Shown: positions 1 through 6,445, numbered from the stretch's first letter. The stretch is 15,294 nucleotides of DNA from MFKM01 sp038065115 (GCA_038065115.1 JBBTRS010000016.1:1-15294), one strand, 5' to 3'. A program made the numbers and translations. The notes: generated by a model not told the origin, from the sequence alone.

Positions 1-1094
1 GATTGATTTAGGCCGTCAATAAAATATTCAACCGGATCCTCCAAGCTCACGATATTAACATCTTCTTTGTTCAATTCCTGCATAATGCCGTATAAGGTGG
101 TGGTTTTGCCCGAACCTGTCGGCCCGGTGATTAAAATCATTCCGTAAGGTTTTTTAATTCCTTCTTTGACGATTTCCAAACTGTTGCCAATCAAACCCAA
201 TTCTCCCAATCCTTTCAAACCGACCGAAGAATCAAGAATGCGAATAGCCACTTTTTCTCCGGTGGGCGTGGGAAAAGTGGAAACCCGATAATCAATTTCT
301 TTGCCGTAAACAATGGAACGAAAACGGCCGTCTTGAGGAACCCGGGTTTCGTCTATTTTAAGATTAGCCAAAACTTTTACCCGAGAAACAATCGGCTGAT
401 GAAGCTGTAAAGACACCGAACTGATTTCTTTGAGAGCGCCGTCAATCCGAAAACGAATTCTCAAGCGCGATCGCTGGGGCTCAATATGGACATCCGAAGC
501 CTTCATATCTATCGCTTCTTTCAGGGTTGAGGCGACGATTTTGATAATCGGCGCTTCTTCGGAAACCGAAACGCTTTCCTCCAAGCCGATAATTTTTTGA
601 CCGCCAGTTTCTTCCGGCCGAAGATTGATTGACTTAATAGCGGCTTGAATTTCGTTTTGGTATGGAGAATAACGCCGCCAAATATATTCCAAATCCGAGG
701 GCGTGATTAGGTAAACGCCAAGGCTGATTCTTTCTTGTTTGGCGATGAATTTTAACGCTTCTTGGGCTTTAGCGTCGTCTGGCTGGAGCATTCCCACCAC
801 CAACATATCCTCTGTTTTTTGAAGAGGCAAAACCTTGTAAACGCGAGAAGTGTTTTCAGGAATAATCTTTAACAGCTCGTCTTTGATTTCTTCAAGATTT
901 AATTTTTTATAAGGAATGCCGAGAATTTGGCTTTTTGTTTTGGCAATTTCCGTTTCATCAACTAAATTGCGTTCGTAAAGTAAATTCTCCGGCGATTTTT
1001 TTGCTAATCGGGCATCGCGAATAATTTTTTCGCTGATTTCTTGAGTCAGTAAATTTTTCTTGACTAATTCCTGAAATAAAATTTGATCATCCAT
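1..1094 (-). CDS. pilB: Type IV pilus extension ATPase PilB (GspE family), 3' end cut by the window edge
   Basis: Cytoplasmic hexameric ATPase that powers pilin polymerisation. I translated this by hand: 364 codons run from ATG at 1094 (MDDQILFQ...) to the window edge without a stop. Residues 1 to about 150 fit the N-terminal GspE/MshEN-type domain. Then come the family blocks DVHIEP, RFRIDG, RVPQDGR and GEKVAIRIL. Walker A GPTGSGKTT is at about residues 324-332, followed by SLEDPVEY. Walker B, the His box and the tetracysteine zinc motif lie outside the window, so catalytic completeness cannot be judged. It is the last visible gene of the pilM-N-O operon, 58 bases after the 97-residue gene. 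The N-terminal domain and LEDPVEY favour PilB/GspE over PilT. Confidence 0.95.
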   Translation of the reverse strand, partial: MDDQILFQELVKKNLLTQEISEKIIRDARLAKKSPENLLYERNLVDETEIAKTKSQILGIPYKKLNLEEIKDELLKIIPENTSRVYKVLPLQKTEDMLVVGMLQPDDAKAQEALKFIAKQERISLGVYLITPSDLEYIWRRYSPYQNEIQAAIKSINLRPEETGGQKIIGLEESVSVSEEAPIIKIVASTLKEAIDMKASDVHIEPQRSRLRIRFRIDGALKEISSVSLQLHQPIVSRVKVLANLKIDETRVPQDGRFRSIVYGKEIDYRVSTFPTPTGEKVAIRILDSSVGLKGLGELGLIGNSLEIVKEGIKKPYGMILITGPTGSGKTTTLYGIMQELNKEDVNIVSLEDPVEYFIDGLNQ

Positions 1095-1152
1095 AAAAAT
1101 AAATACCGATGCGAAATTACGAATTTATCCGAATCTATGGTTTTAGGTCGCG

Positions 1153-1446
1153 TTAGTATGGCAAAAACGGATTGATTCTTCCCGGTCCGCTGGTGGCTGT
1201 CGGCAAAACACTGTATTGACGCAAACTTTTAAAAACTTCGTTGTTTGAAACACTGGCTGGGTCAAATTTAGCTTTTGAAAGTTGCTGGGTCTGCCGGATG
1301 GGAGCCGGAATAACCATTTCTATAAAAACCGGTTTTTTAAAAAAAAGGAAGTAAACCCCGAAAAATAAAATAGAAATAATGATAATAATGCCGATAATAA
1401 TTCCCCAATTTTTTGGCGGTTTTGGTTCTTCAACAATAATGGCCAT
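1153..1446 (-). CDS. Small single-pass membrane protein in the pilus operon (PilP-like position)
   Basis: Protein of 97 residues. A short proline-rich cytoplasmic start (EEPKPPKNW) leads into one strongly hydrophobic segment at about residues 15-37, rich in isoleucine, then an external tail of about 60 residues ending GRINPFLPY. It lies 14 bases after pilO and 58 before pilB, so it is almost certainly co-translated with the inner-membrane assembly platform. In classical pilus operons the gene after pilO is the lipoprotein pilP. This protein has no lipobox cysteine and is much shorter, but its C-terminal NPF recalls the RDPF end seen in PilP-like proteins. I do not recognise a named family; a role in the PilM/N/O complex is inferred from position. 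Confidence 0.8.
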   Translation of the reverse strand: MAIIVEEPKPPKNWGIIIGIIIIISILFFGVYFLFFKKPVFIEMVIPAPIRQTQQLSKAKFDPASVSNNEVFKSLRQYSVLPTATSGPGRINPFLPY

Positions 1447-1460
1447 ACTTTTGTAAATTT

Positions 1461-2036
1461 TTAATTACCTTGATAATAGCTGTCGACCACGATTTCATTG
1501 AGATACAAATTCTGTCCCGGTTGGCCCGTGCGATTTATCTTGAAAGTCACTAGATCCGCTAAACGAACATTAGTTTCAACCGCTTGGAAGAAAGTCCTCG
1601 TGGCTTCATACGAACCCAAAAGTTTTAATTTAAACCTGTTAGTTCCAATCCCCTTCGCCAATCCGGTATCAGAAACAGCCGGTTTGATGGCCAAGGAATT
1701 AATACCGACAGACTGAATGCTTAGACCGCTGGCTTGGGCAATGGCTTGATACTGGCTTAAAGCTTGGGGCACGCTTTCGGTCGTCGGCAACACTAGAGAA
1801 ATTTGTTCCTGGAATTTAGTGATATTTTGCTCTTGGAGTTGGCTGATAAGATTTTGAACCTGATTTACGGCGTGATTTTGTTCTTCCATCAGGTTATTTC
1901 GGGACTGGATTTCACCGCGTAATTTTTGGACGTCGGAATAAACCGGTTTTATTAGTTGAACATAAATAATCAAAACGGCGATCAATAATAAAACTGATAC
2001 CATAATACTTAAAATTCTTTTTGTGGAAGCTTTCAT
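1461..2036 (-). CDS. pilO: Type IV pilus inner-membrane assembly protein PilO
   Basis: Protein of 191 residues: a short basic N-terminus (MKASTKR), one membrane helix at about residues 9-30, a coiled-coil-like stretch at about 35-80 rich in Q, E and L, then a beta/alpha ferredoxin-like region. The helix, coil and compact periplasmic domain order, plus position right after pilN, identifies PilO. In the family it dimerises with PilN and links PilM at the cytoplasmic face to the outer parts of the machine. It starts 19 bases after the pilN stop. No strong Shine-Dalgarno sequence is visible. Sequence conservation in this family is low, so the name rests on architecture and neighbours. Confidence 0.88.
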   Translation of the reverse strand: MKASTKRILSIMVSVLLLIAVLIIYVQLIKPVYSDVQKLRGEIQSRNNLMEEQNHAVNQVQNLISQLQEQNITKFQEQISLVLPTTESVPQALSQYQAIAQASGLSIQSVGINSLAIKPAVSDTGLAKGIGTNRFKLKLLGSYEATRTFFQAVETNVRLADLVTFKINRTGQPGQNLYLNEIVVDSYYQGN

Positions 2037-2055
2037 GGATTTAAAACAGAAATTA

Positions 2056-2601
2056 TTACCTTAGCAGTTCCGGCTTGAAAGTTACCTGGATTGAAAAACT
2101 AACACCTTTATCGGCGGTCCGGGATTCTTCCAGAATTACTTTTTTTATTTCCGGCGCTTGCTCAAAAACAACTAATTGCTGGACTAAGTTATCGTATGAT
2201 CGAGCGATGCCTTCCAATCGCAGAAAATGTTCAGGCACCGATAAACTGGCTCCTTCGTAATAAACTCCTTGATTGGTGTTCTTTTCCAAAAAAGTATAAA
2301 TATTTGAACCACTAATATGATTATTCAAAAGAGTTTGAATATTAACCAATTGGGAATAAAATTTAATAAAATTTTCCCTGTCGGTTTCGCTGACAGCGCC
2401 TCCGATTTCATTAATTTTTTTATCAAGCGACTGCCGTTCCGTTTCAAGATAAGGCTTGTAGCCAAAAATCATTCCAAAATAAATTAACAAAGTCAAAGCG
2501 AAAACGATAACAGAAAAAAGAAACATCCGCCAAGGCCAACCGACTGGCAATTTTTCCGGTCCTAAAAATTGTTCAGCGACGTTTTTACTATATTGGGGCA
2601 T
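2056..2601 (-). CDS. pilN: Type IV pilus inner-membrane assembly protein PilN
   Basis: Protein of 181 residues with an N-terminal cytoplasmic stretch of about 25 residues, one membrane helix at about 26-48 (FLFSVIVFALTLLIYFG), then a coiled region and a periplasmic domain ending in a FKPELLR strand. Classical PilN binds PilM through a short N-terminal peptide (INLLP type); here the N-terminus reads FLGPEKLPVGWPWR, so the PilM contact is not obvious by eye. It sits 19 bases after pilM and 19 before pilO, the canonical M-N-O order. The call is based on architecture and order. Confidence 0.85.
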   Translation of the reverse strand: MPQYSKNVAEQFLGPEKLPVGWPWRMFLFSVIVFALTLLIYFGMIFGYKPYLETERQSLDKKINEIGGAVSETDRENFIKFYSQLVNIQTLLNNHISGSNIYTFLEKNTNQGVYYEGASLSVPEHFLRLEGIARSYDNLVQQLVVFEQAPEIKKVILEESRTADKGVSFSIQVTFKPELLR

Positions 2602-2620
2602 GTCTAAAAAAAATTTAAAT

Positions 2621-3682
2621 TTAAATGAATTTTCTTATTCCTAATCCGACAGCTACCGCCAAACCCGTTCCCATATCTTTAACTACCGGTTCAAGTTGGG
2701 GCGGATAAGAAATCCTATTAAAAGGCGCTCCTTTAACAGTCGGCAATTCCAAGCGTTTGGTAAAGTAGTCTTCAATGCCCAATAAATTCGCTCCCCCGCC
2801 GGCCAAAATTATTCTTTCAATCTTTCTTTGGTATTCTTTTTCGTAAAAATCTTTCACCCGTCTTACTTCTTCAATTATAACATCTAAGAAAGGAATCATC
2901 AGTGTTGATAACTCGTATTCGCCACCGGTGCCTAAAAGACCGCGCCTTTTTTTCAATTCTTCGGCTCTCCTGATATCTATACCGACACTGGAAGCGATAG
3001 CTTGGGTCAATGACCCGCTGGAAAAATCAGTGCGGCCGTTATATTTCCAAAATCCCTGGTCAACTACCGCGATATTGGTGCTGCGGCCGCCGATATCCAC
3101 TAAAATGGTCGGCGTCGGATCACTCCCGACTAAAGCTCTGGCCAAGCTAAAGCTTTCTATTTCTAAGGCGACTAGTTTCAAGCCGGCGGCCTTAAAAATA
3201 GATTGGTAAGATTTAATGCATTCGTTGGGCACCGAGATCAAAAGAATCTGCTGTTTTTTGATTCCTTCTTCATCTTCTCTTTCCCCGACTTTCAGCCAAT
3301 CAATGGTTACTTCGGAAACCGGAAGCGGAATATATTGCCGCGCCTGGAAAATTACGGCCTTGGCGGTGTCTCCGTCCGGCATTATCGGCAATTCCAAAAG
3401 AGTTATGAAAGCGGCAAAAGACGGCAACGAAGCAACGACCTGGTTGGTTTTTGGTTTTATTTGAGAAATTAAAAATTTTAAGAGCTTAACGGCGTCTTTT
3501 TCCAGAATTTTAAGCGAGCTTGTCTGAATGGCGTCGTTTAATCTTTCCAAATAACCGTAAGTTTCCAGCCAACCGTAATTCCGCAGTTTCGGCTTTTTGT
3601 CCGAATTGGTTATTTCAACTATTTTGATTGAATTCGTTCCAATATCAATGCCTAAAAAACTTTTTGGTTTAAAAAATAACAT
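2621..3682 (-). CDS. pilM: Type IV pilus assembly protein PilM (actin-like ATPase)
   Basis: Protein of 353 residues, the usual length. It has the actin-fold nucleotide-binding blocks in order: phosphate-1 FLGIDIGTNSIKIVEI at residues 9-24, phosphate-2 VDIGGRSTNIAVVDQG at about 196-211, and the adenosine motif ILAGGGANLLGI at about 292-303. PilM is a cytoplasmic ring protein that joins PilN to the PilB motor side. It is the first gene of the operon and has a good promoter at 3755-3782, giving a leader of roughly 65 bases. Start at 3682 (MLFFKPKSFLG) fits the family. No in-frame alternative is needed. Confidence 0.96.
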   Translation of the reverse strand: MLFFKPKSFLGIDIGTNSIKIVEITNSDKKPKLRNYGWLETYGYLERLNDAIQTSSLKILEKDAVKLLKFLISQIKPKTNQVVASLPSFAAFITLLELPIMPDGDTAKAVIFQARQYIPLPVSEVTIDWLKVGEREDEEGIKKQQILLISVPNECIKSYQSIFKAAGLKLVALEIESFSLARALVGSDPTPTILVDIGGRSTNIAVVDQGFWKYNGRTDFSSGSLTQAIASSVGIDIRRAEELKKRRGLLGTGGEYELSTLMIPFLDVIIEEVRRVKDFYEKEYQRKIERIILAGGGANLLGIEDYFTKRLELPTVKGAPFNRISYPPQLEPVVKDMGTGLAVAVGLGIRKFI

Positions 3683-3754
3683 AAATTTACGAAAGACAAA
3701 TCAATATCCGTCTGTTAGCGCGTGAATATACGAATTTCGCAATATTCTTGTATT

Positions 3755-3782
3755 ATTATATCAGATTATTCCGATACCGCAA
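3755..3782 (-). promoter_or_regulatory. Sigma-70 type promoter of the pilus operon
   Basis: On the minus strand, TTGCGG (3782-3777) is separated by 16 bases from TATAAT (3760-3755). The -10 is preceded by TG at the extended position (TGATATAAT). The predicted transcript start is near 3748, leaving a 5' leader of about 65 bases before pilM. The perfect -10 with extension makes this one of the clearest promoters in the window. Confidence 0.65.
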
Positions 3783-3783
3783 T

Positions 3784-3812
3784 TTCACCGTTCTTAAATT
3801 TACTATTATAAT
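3784..3812 (+). promoter_or_regulatory. Candidate comF promoter overlapping the first palindrome
   Basis: On the plus strand, TTCACC (3784-3789) lies 17 bases before TATAAT (3807-3812). The -10 hexamer is inside the left arm of the palindrome at 3800-3839, and the predicted start (near 3819) falls on the CGATCG centre. A protein bound to the palindrome would therefore cover this promoter. The -35 is only a 4/6 match. Confidence 0.4.
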
Positions 3813-3839
3813 TTCGCGATCGTGGGAAAATCATAGTAA
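3800..3839. repeat. Nested palindrome, copy 1 (pilM-comF gap)
   Basis: Arms TTACTAT (3800-3806) and ATAGTAA (3833-3839) are a perfect 7-bp inverted repeat. They are exactly concentric with CGATCG (3817-3822), both centred at 3819.5. A flanking wobble-paired section makes a longer imperfect stem possible. It shares the CGATCGTGG core with copy 2, whose centre lies 40 bp further on. There is no T-run that would make it a terminator. Confidence 0.75.
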
Positions 3840-3841
3840 TT

Positions 3842-3877
3842 ACTATTGTAAAAGCACGATCGTGGAATTACAATAGT
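3842..3877. repeat. Nested palindrome, copy 2 (pilM-comF gap)
   Basis: Outer arms ACTATTGTAA (3842-3851) and TTACAATAGT (3868-3877) are a perfect 10-bp inverted repeat. The inner CACGATCGTG (3855-3864) is a perfect 10-bp palindrome, and both share the centre 3859.5. Only AAG and GAA lie between the two paired parts. It could be a dimeric or tetrameric operator, or a hairpin in the comF leader. Confidence 0.8.
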
Positions 3878-3920
3878 GAACAAGAAATAAAAATTGGAAA
3901 CTGTCATCGTCATAAAGAAT

Positions 3921-4844
3921 ATGAAAGAAAAAATAACGGAAATTCGGGAAATTATTTTGGATTTTCTTTTCCCGCCTGTCTGTCTGATTTGCCGAAAAAG
4001 ATTGCTATCAATTGAACCCCAGCCAAGCTTGTCTGAGAAAATATCCAGCAGCCCAGACGGGCTTGGTCTCGCCGAAGGCGAGCCGTCGGAGCGAAGGAAA
4101 ATCTGCCTGCCGGCAGGCAGGCGGGCGGTTTCGAGCGAAGCGAGGAGAACGAGCGACGAAAGCCAGCGAACGGACACGCTGGGCGAGCGAGCGGTGGCGA
4201 AGGGGAATTCCTTTCCGTTTCTCTGTCCTTCCTGCTCCCAAAAAATCAAAATGAATACGGCTGCCTTTTGTCCGGTTTGTTCCCGCCGTTTGCCGGAAAA
4301 TAAAAAAACTTGCCACCAAGACTCCCCTTTTGTTTTGGCCGCGGCCGGCTTTTACGGCGATGAAATTTTAGATTCGCTTATTACTCTGCTGAAGTATCAA
4401 AAAATCAAACAAGCCGCCGTTCCTTTGGGAGAAATTTTGACTCAATATTTAGAAAATTTATTTAAGTTTTATCAACTGGATTTTAAAAATTTTTTAGTTG
4501 TCCCTATCCCCCTTCATTGGCTGAAAGAAAAACAGCGGGGATTTAACCAGACTTATTTGATTGCCGACCAAATCGCTAAAAATACAGGTTTAACTGTGGC
4601 TAAAAATATCCTGAAAAGGACAAAAAATACCGCTTCGCAGGTAGAATTGCAAGACAAAGAAAAAAGGGAAATTAACGTCAGCGGTTGTTTCGCGTTGGAA
4701 AAACCGGAATTATTATTTCAAAAAAACATCATTATTCTTGACGATGTTTTTACCACCGGAGCCACGATGAAAGAAGCGGCGTCAGCAATTAAAAAAGCCG
4801 GCGCTAAAAAAATCATCGGCTTAGTGGCGGCTAAAACAAACTGA
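3921..4844 (+). CDS. comF: ComF family phosphoribosyltransferase-like competence protein with an internal insertion
   Basis: 307 residues from ATG at 3921; an in-frame TTG lies upstream at 3894, but the ATG gives the usual short N-terminus before FPPVCLIC. Cysteine pairs are at 21/24, 102/105 (CPSC) and 117/120 (CPVC), the zinc-finger part of ComF. The C-terminal phosphoribosyltransferase half has VVPIPLHWLKEKQRGFNQ, the RTKNTASQVELQ block and PRPP loop ILDDVFTTGAT from about residue 272. ComF acts in the cytoplasm during uptake of single-stranded DNA. Normally the first two cysteine pairs are about 15-20 residues apart; here 77 residues separate them. The extra 60 or so, about residues 33-95, are encoded by GC-rich palindromic DNA (4020-4205) and look disordered. 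The frame stays open, so the protein may still work. It diverges from the pilus operon, which supports a competence role. Confidence 0.93.
   Translation: MKEKITEIREIILDFLFPPVCLICRKRLLSIEPQPSLSEKISSSPDGLGLAEGEPSERRKICLPAGRRAVSSEARRTSDESQRTDTLGERAVAKGNSFPFLCPSCSQKIKMNTAAFCPVCSRRLPENKKTCHQDSPFVLAAAGFYGDEILDSLITLLKYQKIKQAAVPLGEILTQYLENLFKFYQLDFKNFLVVPIPLHWLKEKQRGFNQTYLIADQIAKNTGLTVAKNILKRTKNTASQVELQDKEKREINVSGCFALEKPELLFQKNIIILDDVFTTGATMKEAASAIKKAGAKKIIGLVAAKTN
4020..4205. repeat. GC-rich multi-hairpin palindromic element inserted in comF
   Basis: The lines 4081-4140 and 4141-4200 are 67% and 68% GC by count, against 17% for 4441-4500 in the same gene. The segment holds a perfect 18-bp palindrome CTGCCTGCCGGCAGGCAG (4103-4120) and three further stems: AGCCC/GGGCT (4050-4063), CTCGCC/GGCGAG (4068-4082) and CCAGCG/CGCTGG (4163-4182). 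It coincides with the stretch of ComF that has no counterpart in the family and keeps the frame. It resembles in kind the palindromic elements that insert in frame into Rickettsia genes. Exact borders are uncertain by 10-20 bases. Confidence 0.7.
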
Positions 4845-4877
4845 TAACTTAAAATCGAAAACGCCAACAAATATAAG

Positions 4878-5096
4878 TTATTTTGATATTTTGATAATTT
4901 GAATGGGGCAAGATTCAACCGCTTCTTCGTTGCATTCAACGAGTTTTATTTCTAATTCCTCATTGCCGGTTTTAGAATCAGTTTTGCTGTCTTTTAATTT
5001 AGCCAGGCCGTCATCGGCCAAGCTCCAGTATTTCGGACAAACGGCAACGCAAGCGCCGCACCCGATACACTTTTTTCTTTCAAAAATAATTTTCAT
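4878..5096 (-). CDS. Ferredoxin with one [4Fe-4S] cluster
   Basis: A 72-residue soluble electron carrier. C10, C13 and C16 (CIGCGAC) plus C63 (SCP) are the expected cluster ligands. C20 and C55 match the extra pair that forms a disulfide in the Thermotoga-type ferredoxin, where the same 8-residue spacing separates the last two cysteines. The middle (about residues 33-50) is lysine-rich and longer than in that protein. The start at 5096 is chosen because MKIIFERKKC is the family N-terminus; the frame can be read up to 5156, but that part is hydrophobic and holds the promoter. The TATAAT ends 6 bases before the ATG, so the mRNA is probably leaderless. It is convergent with comF, the stops being 34 bases apart. 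The redox partner is not visible; the methionine sulfoxide reductases nearby are a possible link only by position. Confidence 0.9.
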   Translation of the reverse strand: MKIIFERKKCIGCGACVAVCPKYWSLADDGLAKLKDSKTDSKTGNEELEIKLVECNEEAVESCPIQIIKISK

Positions 5097-5102
5097 TTTT
5101 TG

Positions 5103-5130
5103 ATTATACCAAAAAGCAAAAAATATACAA
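5103..5130 (-). promoter_or_regulatory. Extended -10 promoter of the ferredoxin gene (leaderless)
   Basis: Minus strand: TTGTAT (5130-5125), 16-base spacer, TATAAT (5108-5103) with TGG directly before it as an extended -10. C and five A follow, then the ATG at 5096. A start 7 bases past the -10 would be the A of the ATG itself, and no ribosome binding site fits in between. Confidence 0.6.
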
Positions 5131-5232
5131 AACCAACGAGATGCTTTAACCAACAATTCCTTTTTAATATGGCCAGCTCGTCTGAGCCCATGTTGGTTTT
5201 AAGAATTCAGCGTATCTTGTTACTTCATTCAT
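5112..5232 (-). pseudogene. Possible remnant of a TspO/MBR (tryptophan-rich sensory protein) gene
   Basis: From ATG at 5232 the frame reads 22 codons including FLKPTWAQTSW, then stops at 5164. TspO proteins carry a KPSWAPPSW-type loop just before a hydrophobic helix. Reading on in the same frame past two stops gives a short hydrophobic run, SLVLYIFCFLV, where that helix would be. This suggests the beginning of a decayed gene, but the piece is very short and the match comes from memory of the family pattern. It lies between the ferredoxin and msrA in the same direction as both. It could equally be chance. Confidence 0.25.
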
Positions 5233-5249
5233 ATTAAATAATTAGAATA

Positions 5250-5741
5250 TTATTTTTTTAAATAACTATCAAAGTAAATAGCGTGGCAAGTGTAGCCTCC
5301 GGGATTTTTTTGCAAATAATCTTGATGATATTCTTCAGCAGGCCAAAATATTTTAAATGGTTCAAGTGTGGTGACCACCGGCGCGCCCCACCTTTTTGAA
5401 TCATTCACTATTTGTATGAAATCTTGGGCTTGTGTGAGCTCCTCATCATTTTGATAAAATATGGCGCTCCTATACGATGCGCCACTGTCGTTCCCCTGTT
5501 GATTTAAAGTAGTCGGATTATGAATCTGAAAAAAGAAATCTAACAGCTTCCAAAAGCTAGTTACCCCTGCGTCATATTCTATCTCCAATGCTTCAGCGTG
5601 GCCGGGGTGATTTTCATACGTTGGATTTTCATTTTCACCACCAGTGTATCCTGCTGTTATAGAGAGAACTCCGGGCTGACTTCGTATCAATTCTTCTAAG
5701 CCCCAGAAACATCCACCGGCTAGATACGCTTTTTTAATCAT
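5250..5741 (-). CDS. msrA: Peptide methionine-S-sulfoxide reductase MsrA
   Basis: Reduces the S epimer of methionine sulfoxide in proteins. A complete 163-residue protein. The catalytic motif GGCFWGLEE puts the nucleophile at C11. The family block PTTLNQQGNDSGASYRSAIF is intact, with the glutamate and tyrosine region that polarises the sulfoxide. The second cysteine is C152 in GGYTCH, the likely recycling residue. It has no signal peptide, so it is cytoplasmic. It starts one base after the msrB stop, so translation is coupled to msrB. Confidence 0.97.
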   Translation of the reverse strand: MIKKAYLAGGCFWGLEELIRSQPGVLSITAGYTGGENENPTYENHPGHAEALEIEYDAGVTSFWKLLDFFFQIHNPTTLNQQGNDSGASYRSAIFYQNDEELTQAQDFIQIVNDSKRWGAPVVTTLEPFKIFWPAEEYHQDYLQKNPGGYTCHAIYFDSYLKK

Positions 5742-5742
5742 A

Positions 5743-6105
5743 TTATTTTCCCTCGATAAATTTTAATGAAATCGAATTTACACAATGACGAATATTTTTA
5801 TTAGTTAAGTGTTCGCCTTCAAATATATGCCCTAAATGCGCTCCGCAACGATCGCAAGTAATTTCCGTTCGAATTCCGTCAGCATCAAGGGTTCGTCTAA
5901 CCGCACCGGACACTTCGGCGTCAAAACTTGGCCAACCACAAGTGCTTTCAAATTTATCTTTAGAATTATAAAGTGGCGCGTTACACTGCCGACAGACATA
6001 CACACCATAAGCGGTATTGTTTACATACTCGCCAACAAAAGGCGCCTCGGTACCTTTGCCGATTATCACCCGTTCTTCCTCTTTGGTTAGTTTATTTAAC
6101 TCCAT
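5743..6105 (-). CDS. msrB: Peptide methionine-R-sulfoxide reductase MsrB
   Basis: Reduces the R epimer, completing the pair with MsrA. 120 residues. Two zinc CxxC pairs are present at C38/C41 and C84/C87. CGWPSF is intact at about residues 56-61, and the catalytic cysteine is C108 in RHCVNSISL (RYCVNSASL is common). Cytoplasmic, no signal peptide. It is the first gene of a two-gene operon with msrA. Its leader contains a perfect 14-bp palindrome (6139-6152) about 35-45 bases before the ATG and a small overlapping open frame. Confidence 0.97.
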   Translation of the reverse strand: MELNKLTKEEERVIIGKGTEAPFVGEYVNNTAYGVYVCRQCNAPLYNSKDKFESTCGWPSFDAEVSGAVRRTLDADGIRTEITCDRCGAHLGHIFEGEHLTNKNIRHCVNSISLKFIEGK

Positions 6106-6138
6106 AAAACTACTTTACCATTTTGCTTTAAAATCGGT

Positions 6139-6152
6139 AAGCTGATCAGCTT
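6139..6152. promoter_or_regulatory. 14-bp palindrome upstream of msrB
   Basis: AAGCTGATCAGCTT is a perfect palindrome in the msrB leader. The size and place would suit an operator for a dimeric repressor, but no convincing promoter was found around it, so the role is open. The surrounding gap 6106-6342 otherwise holds only the small repeat at 6259-6283. Confidence 0.3.
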
Positions 6153-6258
6153 GGTGGCGTCCATGAGGGTTTTAAAAGTTATGAATACCAATTGTAAGTG
6201 TTCATAAATTTATTTTATCATTTTTCCATTTCGACAACGACGAAAACGGTGGCTGTCC

Positions 6259-6283
6259 CCATTTATCCATTTATTCCATTTAT
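6259..6283. repeat. Three near-tandem copies of CCATTTAT
   Basis: CCATTTAT occurs at 6259-6266, 6267-6274 and 6276-6283. It directly adjoins a GGGGACAGCC-type string (read on the minus strand, about 6251-6262). No gene is visible here; it may be the scar of a small mobile element or simple slippage. Confidence 0.5.
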
Positions 6284-6342
6284 TTCTCCAGGAGCTTTGG
6301 AATACCAAATGATCAATCGGGTTGCGCCGATAAAAAATTGGG

Positions 6343-6429
6343 CGGAGGAGGTGAGATTCGAACTCACGAAAGGATTTCTCCCTTACGGCTTTTCGAGAGC
6401 CGCGCCTTCAACCGCTCGGCCACTCCTCC
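6343..6429 (-). tRNA. tRNA-Ser (anticodon CGA)
   Basis: 87 nt. Acceptor arm GGAGGAG/CTCCTCC, discriminator G. Anticodon stem CGGCT/AGCCG holds the loop CTCGAAA, so the anticodon is CGA (reads UCG). A long variable arm with a GAAA loop, typical of serine, and T arm GTGAG-TTCGAAT-CTCAC follow. CCA is not encoded (CCC follows). It lies 16 bases after the yqeY stop. Confidence 0.97.
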
Positions 6430-6445
6430 GTTATTTATCTCAATA

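Noticed and set aside
467..474. GCGATCGC, the HIP1 octamer of cyanobacteria
   Set aside because: Only one copy seen, within pilB; no sign of repeated use.
3894..3920. TTG start for comF
   Set aside because: The added nine residues (VIVIKN type) are not needed; ATG at 3921 gives the normal ComF N-terminus.
3806..4254. Open frames on both strands within comF
   Set aside because: They arise from the GC-rich palindromic element and have no protein features of their own.
4844..4881. Terminator for comF (ATAACTTA/TAAGTTAT stem followed by T-rich DNA)
   Set aside because: The stem is 8 bp, only A/T-rich, with a 22-base loop; too weak to call.
5097..5156. N-terminal extension of ferredoxin
   Set aside because: Hydrophobic residues unlike ferredoxins, and the region holds the TGGTATAAT promoter.
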